Shown here one piece after another: positions 47,601 through 55,000 of a stretch of DNA of 64,000 nucleotides (positions are counted from its first letter, which is position 1; every line of letters starts with the position of its first letter). The notes beneath the pieces were generated by a model. The model did no database searches and had not been told where the DNA came from. It was given only the letters and a program-made list of their open reading frames with translations. Location: the NCBI RefSeq assembly GCF_000423005.1, contig NZ_KE383968.1, forward strand, positions 205,482-269,481, in the 5' to 3' direction. Origin of the DNA: Gelidibacter mesophilus DSM 14095. Its GTDB lineage: Bacteria > Bacteroidota > Bacteroidia > Flavobacteriales > Flavobacteriaceae. Made by a program: the position numbers and the translations under genes.

Positions 47601-48034
47601 ATTTTTAAGGTATTACGCTCCAACTCTTTTCGGGTTACAACTTTTTCAAAAAGCGCATCGGGATAAGTTACAATTAACGCTGGTTTTTTACGGGAATTGA
47701 TTCGGTTTAAGACCTCTGCCCGTAAAAGAACATTCGCATTATCAGTTTCTTCAATTTGATAAGGTCTTCTGTAGCTTCCCGGATAAAAAAGGACGTCTTT
47801 ATTATTAATCAACAACTCCAAGTCATTGAGATAAAAAGCAGCTTCTTCCTTATCATTAAAAACCAACAAAAAAGGCAGTTCTGAAGTCTTAAAGGTTTCT
47901 GTAATGACAAAACTTAAGGACGACCCAACAAGCCCTTTTAAATGCGTTTTACTTTGATGTATAGCAATAGCAGCTTGCAGATTTTGCGTTTGCAAAGTCT
48001 GTGCATAAGCTTGCGAGAGATGTGATTTACTCAA
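44675..48034 (-). CDS. mfd: Transcription-repair coupling factor Mfd
   Basis: 1119 residues, normal size. A UvrB-homology N-terminal module is followed by the RNA-polymerase interacting CarD-like domain (LDIGDYVTHIDHGIGRFGG near residue 433), then a RecG-like helicase motor with Walker A GDVGFGKT near 590, DEEQKFG, and the C-terminal TRCF domain. It removes stalled RNA polymerase at lesions and recruits UvrA. Monocistronic. Confidence 0.95.
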   Translation of the reverse strand: MSKSHLSQAYAQTLQTQNLQAAIAIHQSKTHLKGLVGSSLSFVITETFKTSELPFLLVFNDKEEAAFYLNDLELLINNKDVLFYPGSYRRPYQIEETDNANVLLRAEVLNRINSRKKPALIVTYPDALFEKVVTRKELERNTLKISVNDNLSIDFVNEVLFEYQFKRVDFVTEPGEFSVRGGIVDVFSFSNDEPYRIEFFGDEVDSIRTFDVETQLSTEKIKKINVIPNVENKFLNENRESFLKYMASKTVVFTKNADLIFSRIDDFFGKAEEAFKTLSGEVKHASPEELFCSSAVLKRQLLDFTLVEFGLSTVLSTQIVEFQTAPQPSFNKQFDILIENLNSYHDKGYTNYIACVSEQQAKRFHDIFEDVVSERHRALEHGVHYKTVVLSLFQGFIDHDNKITCYTDHQIFERYHKFHLKNGYAKKQAITLKELTNLDIGDYVTHIDHGIGRFGGLQKIDVEGKKQEAIKLIYGERDVLYLSIHSLHKITKFNGKDGKPPKIYKLGSNAWKNLKQKTKTRVKEIAFNLIQVYAKRKLEKGYQYHPDSAMQLELEASFIYEDTPDQSTATADIKADMESERPMDRLICGDVGFGKTEVAVRAAFKAVDNGKQVAILVPTTILAYQHSRTFAERLKDFPVTVDYLNRFRTAKEKRDTLERLESGNLDIIIGTHQLVNKNVKFKDLGLLIVDEEQKFGVAVKEKLKTLKDNVDVLTLTATPIPRTLQFSLMAARDLSVITTPPPNRYPIESHVIRFSEETIRDAVTYEIQRGGQVFFIHNRIENIKEVAGMIQRLVPDAKIGIGHGQLEGKKLEQLMLGFMNGEFDVLVSTTIIESGLDVSNANTIFINNANNFGLSDLHQMRGRVGRSNKKAFCYFITPDYSAMTDDARKRITALEQFTELGSGFNIAMKDLEIRGAGDLLGGEQSGFINDIGFDTYQKILNEAIEELKENEFKDLYQDDHVEKDYVKDITIDTDFELLFPDDYVNNIAERLNLYTKLNEIKTEEELQRFETDLIDRFGEMPKQVVDLLNSVRIKWVATQIGLEKVVMKQGKMIGYFINDQKSAFYQSNGFTKVLQYIQSYPGRARMKEKDTRTGLRLLLTFEHIKTVNQALTALKPIVA

Positions 48035-48204
48035 GACAATTTATTTTACACAAATATAAAGTTTAGAATTTATATGCCTCCTATTAAGATTGTGAATTAA
48101 ATCTTAAAATAAGACAAGTCCTTAGGCAATTTCTTCAGATATATGAGAAGTTACCAAATGACCATTTTTAAGCCAATATTTAGGTGCATAATGAAAAAAA
48201 AATG

Positions 48205-48212
48205 TAGTTTTG
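48205..48212 (+). promoter_or_regulatory. Promoter core TAGTTTTG of terB-like gene
   Basis: Fits TAnnTTTG, 36 bp before the ATG at 48248. No clear -33 element. Confidence 0.45.
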
Positions 48213-48247
48213 TACCCCACAGGACGTGAAGATTAAAACAAAAACAT

Positions 48248-48679
48248 ATGTCATTTTCAGATTTATTTGATAGCGGATTTAAAAAGCGTAATGAAGATCA
48301 TTTTGCATCAATTGTTAGAGTAGCCATGGATGATGGTGTTATAACCGATGATGAAAAAGCGTTCTTGGACCGTTTAGCGCGTAACTTAGACATTGGAGAG
48401 GAAGATTATAAGTTGATTCTTAAAGACTACCACTCTCATCCTATAAATCCACCAACATCATATGACAGACGTTTGGAGCGTCTATTTGATTTGGCACGTA
48501 TGGTACATGTTGACCATATTCAAGGTGACGGTGAGGAAGTTTTGTTGAAGAAGATTGCTATTGGCTTAGGTTTTAGAACCGATAATGTAAAATACATTGT
48601 TGACAAGGCATTGACATTGGTTGCTGAGGGAGTTGATATAGATACGTTTACTGATGAGATGAAAAACATGAATAGATAA
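48248..48679 (+). CDS. TerB-family protein
   Basis: 143 residues, all helical, cytosolic. HFASIVRVAMDDGVITDDEKAFLDRLARNLDI at 19-50 and a second acidic helix-turn (HVDHIQGDGEEVLLKKIAIGLGF) give the TerB signature with paired acidic metal-binding loops. Named for tellurite resistance, but single-copy TerB proteins in Flavobacteriaceae lie outside ter operons as here, so the resistance role is doubtful. Confidence 0.85.
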   Translation: MSFSDLFDSGFKKRNEDHFASIVRVAMDDGVITDDEKAFLDRLARNLDIGEEDYKLILKDYHSHPINPPTSYDRRLERLFDLARMVHVDHIQGDGEEVLLKKIAIGLGFRTDNVKYIVDKALTLVAEGVDIDTFTDEMKNMNR

Positions 48680-48797
48680 AATTAGAACCAAGCCATAATT
48701 GCTGTCCATAAAAATTAGCGTACATAATTGATAGGGACTAGAGTCGATTAACGTTCTAATAATCAGAATTATATTGCGTTAAAATGAATCACACAAA

Positions 48798-48830
48798 TAA
48801 AAAAACCAGAGTTTATAACTCTGGTTTTTT
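48798..48830. terminator. Bidirectional terminator
   Basis: Perfect 15-bp stem AAAAAAACCAGAGTT / AACTCTGGTTTTTTT with a 3-base loop, between convergent genes. Confidence 0.9.
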
Positions 48831-48856
48831 TATGAATTGAAATTCGAAATGCTTGG

Positions 48857-49294
48857 CTAGAACCAAGTGGCCCAAGGAATTTTTGCCAAGACACAAATAA
48901 GAGCCAAGGTGTAAAAAATGGCCAACATTTTGAATTTTGGCACCGAAGTCAATTTCTTTTTGTGCTTTGAATAACCGATAGTAATTAAAACAACGGCTAT
49001 GATCATCATTAGAGGATGCTCCACAACATTTGATCTTAAGAGTTTATTCCCCATAAGTTCCTTCATGCCCATATCTGAAATCAGACTGATATAATCTGAC
49101 GCAAAGAACAGGACAATCCCAATGAGCAATTGAATGTGTGTTACAATAAGCGTAAATAAAGAAATTCTAAAATCTAAAGGATGGAATTCTTTTTTTCCGA
49201 AAAACTTGAATAACGCGTTAAAAGTTGCGATTACAATCATAAAAAGGGTCAAATAGGCCCAATAAGAATGAATCACATATACAGTTTCGTACAT
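48857..49294 (-). CDS. Small four-helix membrane protein (cytochrome-b-like)
   Basis: 145 residues with four membrane helices and His residues near helix ends (His9, His42-like FHPLDF, His57-region VTHIQLL, HPLMM). This His pattern is why relatives are labelled cytochrome b, but heme binding is unproven. Monocistronic, 60 bp downstream of pbpC and convergent with the terB-like gene through a terminator. Confidence 0.65.
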   Translation of the reverse strand: MYETVYVIHSYWAYLTLFMIVIATFNALFKFFGKKEFHPLDFRISLFTLIVTHIQLLIGIVLFFASDYISLISDMGMKELMGNKLLRSNVVEHPLMMIIAVVLITIGYSKHKKKLTSVPKFKMLAIFYTLALICVLAKIPWATWF

Positions 49295-49354
49295 GGTTTT
49301 TTGTTTGAAAGGTTAAAAACAAAAATAGTCAATTTATCTATTGATTTGGAAGCA

Positions 49355-51706
49355 TTATTCTGAAATTTCAATCCAGCGTTTACTTTCATTACCAAATTCA
49401 TCCACAACAGTAATCACATGTTTGCCTTGTTTTGGTTGCATGGCAAACTCATGGATGTCTGTGGTGCTTCCTAAATAACGTTCGTCCAAATACCAAAATA
49501 CCAAAGTTTCTGGTTTGGAATGTGCCACTTTTAAGATCAAATCATTGGTCTGGCCGTCAAAATCCTTCGGTAAAAAAATAGTATTGTTTTCCTTCGGATA
49601 GATGAATTCCATAACCATAGCGCTCTCCCCCAAACAATCCGCTCTAAATGGCGGTAGGGGTTTATAAAACGGATTTTGTGCTTTATAATAATATTCCATG
49701 AGTGGCGGCAATACCAACCACGATTTATGAACTATATTATTCAAGTCTTCACAAGAAGAATTGACTTGGTACTGCTCATTTTTATCCAAATGCACCAAAA
49801 CATGATAAGGGCACGGTGCGGTTTTTAATCCGGCAATCTGAATAAATTTCTGTTCACTATTTTCACAATTTGGAGATGCCCGATGGCCCGATTGCGAACA
49901 AATATCCACTTCCTGCATTTCGTCAAAAGGTTTTGAAAACCAATCGCTTTTGGGCAAAACATCAAACACATCAAACAAAATTGGCGCTGCCGTTTGCACC
50001 CCTACCAATCCCGGCCGACCTTCGCCATCAGCATTTCCAACCCAAACCCCAACAACATAATCTTTAGTGGTACCGATCGCCCAGGCATCCCTAAATCCAA
50101 AACTCGTTCCTGTTTTCCAGGCAATCTGTTTGGAGCTGTCGTAAAACTCCCAATTTTCATTGCCTTCAGGCCTATTCACCTCTTTTAAACTTTCAAAAGT
50201 CAAATAAATAGATGCCGCATCAAACAAGGTTTTGTCAGCCGTACGTTTGCCGAAATCAATGGTTTCATCTGCCAAAAATGTGGGCTCGCAAAATTCATTA
50301 GTGAAATATTCGCTGGAGGTCTCGTTAAAATGATTTAAGGTGGAAGATAAAGAGGCATAGCTTTTACACAAATCCCACAGATTACTTTCAGCACCGCCAA
50401 GAATGAGCGACAACCCATAATGATTGGCATTGTACTGTAAATCTTTTAATTGTAAGGCTTCTAGATAATGGTGAAACCGATCCAGTCCAAATTCTTGCAA
50501 CATCCGCACCGACGGCACATTCAACGACCGTGATAAAGCGCGACTTGCAGGCACTGCGCCATCATATTGCTTATTATAATTTTCAGGATTGTAACTTCCA
50601 TATTGCGTGGGTACATCGGCTACCAAAGTGTTGGGCAAGAGATCTCCAGCATCCAACATGGCGGCATACAAAAACGGTTTTAAAATACTTCCTGTACTTC
50701 TTGGCTTGTCAATAACATCTACATCTTTCTCGTGTTCTTTATCTGTGGGTGTATTACCCACGTAGGCTAGGACTTTACGAGTTTTGACATCCAACACTAA
50801 AACGGCGGCATTATAAATTTCGTTTTGTTTGAGAGTGTTATAGTGGTTATAAACAATTCTGTTGACTTGCTCCTGAATCGGTTTTTTGATAGTGGTTTGA
50901 ACATATTTTCCAAAATGCGTTTGGGTCACCTTTTGAAGCAAATGTGGGGCAATTTGTGGCAACGGATAAGGTTTTTGAGGTAATCCTTCAGCTATTGACA
51001 ATTGATAGGTGAGGGTATCGATAACGCCCTGTGACATCAATTTTTCCAATAACCGATTGCGTTTCTTGAACAGCTGCTCTTGGTTTTTACCGGGATAGAT
51101 CAAACTTGGTGCATTTGGCAAAACGGCTAAAGTGGCGCTTTCTGCCCAAGATAATTGTGAGGCATCTCTATTAAAATAACGCCATGAGGCCGCGTCCAAT
51201 CCCACGACATTCCCGCCAAATGGTGCATTGCTGCTGTAATAAGAGAGAATTTTTTCTTTGGAAGCTCTAAATTCCAATCGGGTGGCGAAAATAATTTCCT
51301 TAATTTTCTCAAAATAGGTTCTGGACTGTCCTTTTCGGGAAAGCCGGATGACTTGTTGTGTAATGGTACTTCCGCCTCTTTTCACACCACCAGAACTTAA
51401 GTTTTCCTTTAAAGCTTTAAAAATAGAAACTGGATTGAATCCTGGATGCCTATAAAAATAGGCATCTTCAAATTGAATAATACAGATTTTGAATTTTTCT
51501 GGAACGGTGTCATTTTGAGGAAATCGCCATTGCCCATCTTCGGCAATCATAGCTCCTAAAAGTTCGTTGTTAGAACTTGTAATCACCGTTGCCGTTGGAG
51601 CTTTGAACAATTGCCGTGGCAAACAAAAATAATATACCACCACTACTATAAAAATAATGACCGATTTGAATTTGTGGCGTTTTATATAGGTTAGTAGTTT
51701 GTTCAT
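49355..51706 (-). CDS. pbpC: Penicillin-binding protein 1C
   Basis: 783 residues from MNKLLTYIKRHKF (a frame five codons longer runs into the R2 palindrome and is rejected). A membrane anchor, a GT51 glycosyltransferase (FEDAYFYRHPGFNP, GGSTITQQVIRL), a transpeptidase (SxxK STGSILKPF near 340, KTGTSFGFRDAWAIG near 532) and a C-terminal PBP1C domain are present. It polymerises peptidoglycan. It follows the giant alpha-2-macroglobulin gene as in the E. coli yfhM-pbpC pair, suggesting repair or defence of the periplasm after protease attack. Confidence 0.93.
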   Translation of the reverse strand: MNKLLTYIKRHKFKSVIIFIVVVVYYFCLPRQLFKAPTATVITSSNNELLGAMIAEDGQWRFPQNDTVPEKFKICIIQFEDAYFYRHPGFNPVSIFKALKENLSSGGVKRGGSTITQQVIRLSRKGQSRTYFEKIKEIIFATRLEFRASKEKILSYYSSNAPFGGNVVGLDAASWRYFNRDASQLSWAESATLAVLPNAPSLIYPGKNQEQLFKKRNRLLEKLMSQGVIDTLTYQLSIAEGLPQKPYPLPQIAPHLLQKVTQTHFGKYVQTTIKKPIQEQVNRIVYNHYNTLKQNEIYNAAVLVLDVKTRKVLAYVGNTPTDKEHEKDVDVIDKPRSTGSILKPFLYAAMLDAGDLLPNTLVADVPTQYGSYNPENYNKQYDGAVPASRALSRSLNVPSVRMLQEFGLDRFHHYLEALQLKDLQYNANHYGLSLILGGAESNLWDLCKSYASLSSTLNHFNETSSEYFTNEFCEPTFLADETIDFGKRTADKTLFDAASIYLTFESLKEVNRPEGNENWEFYDSSKQIAWKTGTSFGFRDAWAIGTTKDYVVGVWVGNADGEGRPGLVGVQTAAPILFDVFDVLPKSDWFSKPFDEMQEVDICSQSGHRASPNCENSEQKFIQIAGLKTAPCPYHVLVHLDKNEQYQVNSSCEDLNNIVHKSWLVLPPLMEYYYKAQNPFYKPLPPFRADCLGESAMVMEFIYPKENNTIFLPKDFDGQTNDLILKVAHSKPETLVFWYLDERYLGSTTDIHEFAMQPKQGKHVITVVDEFGNESKRWIEISE

Positions 51707-51712
51707 GGCTAA

Positions 51713-51745
51713 AGACCTCACAGGTTTTTGAAACCTGTGAGGTCT
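51713..51745. repeat. R2-variant palindrome upstream of pbpC
   Basis: AGACCTCACAGGTTT / AAACCTGTGAGGTCT, perfect 15-bp arms with a 3-base loop, 6 bp upstream of the pbpC ATG. Confidence 0.85.
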
Positions 51746-51805
51746 AAGTGTGATTTATATTTAAATGGGCAAATAACCCTTCCGTCTTTAAGATCTTCTC
51801 TGAGC

Positions 51806-51844
51806 TTAAAGCCACCTTCCCTTAAAAAGGGAAGGTGGCTTTAA
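51806..51844. repeat. R4 palindrome with 18-bp stem
   Basis: TTAAAGCCACCTTCCCTT / AAGGGAAGGTGGCTTTAA, perfect arms, AAA loop. Lies in the 299-bp spacer between the A2M and pbpC genes. Confidence 0.9.
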
Positions 51845-51907
51845 TTGTGCTATATTTTAGAATTTTACAAACCAACTTAACTTCTCCTCCTTTTAAAGAA
51901 GAAGTAG

Positions 51908-51932
51908 CTTCATCACGAGAATCGGGATGAAG
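51908..51932. repeat. Minor inverted repeat in the same spacer
   Basis: CTTCATC / GATGAAG arms around 11 bases. A weaker structure than its neighbours. Confidence 0.5.
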
Positions 51933-51984
51933 GCGAGGTGGTTAAATCCTTTAGTTTCGACCTTTCGGTCTTAAAAACTCTAAG

Positions 51985-52004
51985 ATTCCTGCCTTCGCAG
52001 GAAT
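51985..52004. repeat. R1 palindrome touching the A2M stop
   Basis: ATTCCTGCCTTCGCAGGAAT, 1-2 bp beyond the A2M stop codon. A perfect match to 9691-9710. Confidence 0.85.
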
Positions 52005-52005
52005 T

Positions 52006-55000
52006 TTACTGGTTGACTTCAATCCACCTTCCTTTACTTCTTACCAAAAACTCATTATCATACATGGCTTCTGCTTGAACTCCTGGCAAATAATAGGTTC
52101 CCAAATATGATGCGTTCAACATGACGGTAAATGTTTTGGTGTCGTATTTACCACGTTTTGGCAAGTCGAAATAAAAGTTTACCCGGTCATCCCGGATATC
52201 TGTATATCTTGCTTGACTTGTGGTAGTGTCTCCAAAAGCGGTAAAACGTGTATTGACAATTTCCCATCCCGATGGAAAGATTTGGGTTAGCGCCACATCA
52301 TTTACATCCTGATTTTTAAGATTGCTTACCTTAACCACCGCCACAAAATCCTGACCTTGGTTTAATTTTCCAATATCTATAACATTCCCATTTAAATCCT
52401 TATAGACCACGGAAACACTCAATCCGCGTTGTTCCGAAATTTCCTCACCAAGAGGTAATTTACCAGAATTCAAGACCCGAACATAAACCACATTGGCTTG
52501 GTTGTTTTTAAAACTAAATGTATTACTACCCTCTTTTACTGACAACTCACGTTGTGCAATGGCACTCTTTGTATCGATGGTTTCAGATTTGCCATTCAGC
52601 GTATACTCTACTTTTAATGCTTTTCCGCCGTTTGCCTCCACCATTTTTGCCATTGCCAGTAAGGTATAAGCCGTAGTTTGCGTGCTCATCCATCGATTAC
52701 TGGAAAGATCTTTGGCGAGATCCTCTGCCAATTCGCGCATTTTAGGATTTTTGGTCAATACCATGGTTTCCAATGCCATTGCTCTATTTCTATCCACAGA
52801 ACCGTAAGTATAATAATTATATTTTGGAGGTAAGAAGTTGACATTTGCCGTACTCGAAATCTTATCGCTCGCTTCCTTTTGGCCTGCCAAAGCATAGGCT
52901 GCAGCCAATCGCCATTTGGCTTCATTTGAAATTTCGCTAAACTCACGCAAACGGTTCATGGCTGCCAAATCTGCACTGCCCGCTAATGCCAAAGTGTATA
53001 GGCGATAGGCCTGGGCTAAATCAGTATTTGCTGTTCTATAACTTGGACGCCAATCGCTTGCGGCCTGTTTTTGGTAGCGCAACCAATTGCTCTTAAACGT
53101 CAATGGCAGTACAAATCCTTTTTTCTCAGCTTCCAACATAAAATGCCCTGTATAGGTTGTGCTCCAATCATTTGCGGTGTTTTCTCCCATCCAATAACTC
53201 ATGCCGCCTGAAGCCAATTGGAAATTACCCAAACGCTTGATCCCGTTTTCAATATTCTGTTGGATTTCCTGCTTTTTCTGAGCGGTCAAATCGAAGATAT
53301 CGGTCAAGTATAATTGTGGGAACACGGCTGAAGTGGTTTGCTCCAAACACCCATGCGGATATTGTACCAAAAACTGTAAACGCCTTGAGAAATCCATAGG
53401 TGGCAAGGTTGAAAACTCAACGGTTGCACTATTGGTTCCCATTTCACCAAAGGTTGAGAAATCCATCGTTTTTGAAGCGTTGGCTTCTAAAGTTTCATCC
53501 AGTGCTTTTGAGGTGATTGGATTAGGATTATATACATCAATTTCAACCTTGTAAGTTGATTTCTCACCATTGCCACTGGCAATCACTTCAACAGTATTGA
53601 AGCCTTTTGCTTTACTGACATCCAATTCAAAATAAGCCATTTGCTCGTCTGGTCTTGCAAAAGTGAGCGTTTTAGTTTTCTCTCCAACCACTGAAATACC
53701 ATCACTGAGTTTTAAACTAATGTTGACATTTTTCACTTTAGATTCCATGGCAAACACCGTAACCGGCAAGGTTACTTTTTCTACCGGACTCAATTTTCTT
53801 GGCAAGCTGGCTAAGACCATCAATGGCTTTTTGACCTGCACCGATTTGTCCACACTGCCATAAGCTTCGGTTTTTGCATCTCCCGCAACTACCATCGCCC
53901 GAACCGCACCAATATAGTTTGGCATTTTTATTTTATGCGATTTCTTTTCACCTGATGCTAAGGTGAAAGGCCCCAAATATTTGACCACCGGTTTAAATCG
54001 GTTGGCTTTTTTATTTTTTCCGGCAGCGGCATTGGCATCACCACCAATCGCAAATACCTGATCAATGCTACCGCTGTAAGCGCCAATGACATCATCAAAA
54101 ACATCCCAGGTTTTTACGCCCAAAGCTTCGCGCGCAAAAAACTCATCCCAGGCATTAGGTGTTTTAAATCGGGTGAGATCCAGTAGGCCTTCTTCTACAA
54201 TGGCGAGAGTGTAGGTCATAGATTTTTTATTCTTTTCGCTCACCACCACTTCAAACTCTTGTTCTGGCTGAAGCACATCTGGCATCTTGATTTCTGGGTA
54301 CAATTTGGTGGCTGGGTTTTCAACCATTATTGGAATCACACCGAATAAACGAATTGGTAAATCGTTAGCCGTGGTAGCATGTGGTTGCAATAACGAGATA
54401 TTGACAAAGACATTAGGCGCCATTTCAGCCGTAATTGGAATGTTGACCGTTGTTTCACCTTGCGTAGTCACTACCCATTTATAAGACAACACTTCTGATC
54501 CATTTTCAATACTGACAAGTGCTCTGCCTTGCGTTCCTGAAGGGAATGTAATCTTAGCGGCTTCTCCAACATTATAATTTTCTTTATCCGCCGCAAAGAC
54601 CAACATTTTTGCCGCTTCTTTATCTGTATCCGGCGAATTTTGGTACCAGTTCTTGTAGAAATAGGCCGTTCTTCCCGTAGCATGACCACTTTCCGGATCT
54701 GTAATCCTGATCAAATACCGTCCGCGTTCATTTTCTGGAATGTTGAGTGTAAATTTTCCTTTCCCATTGGCATCCGTCGTAACTTTTTTATCTAAGTAAG
54801 AATGATGGTAATTGCTGGACACATAACTGGATAGATTATCATAAGATGAGTTCCACCACCAACGCCATTCGATTTTATACACTTTAACTTCGAGATTTTC
54901 CCGCTTTACAGGATTGCCTTTTGCATCTACAGTAACCACGTCAAAAGTTTGGTTTTCATCCGTAAAGAACGAGCCGTAGCGATTCCCTTCCGGAGATTTC

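Noticed and set aside
51707-51721. Longer pbpC start (five extra codons)
   Set aside because: It would begin inside the R2 palindrome; the Met at 51706 leads straight into a normal membrane anchor.
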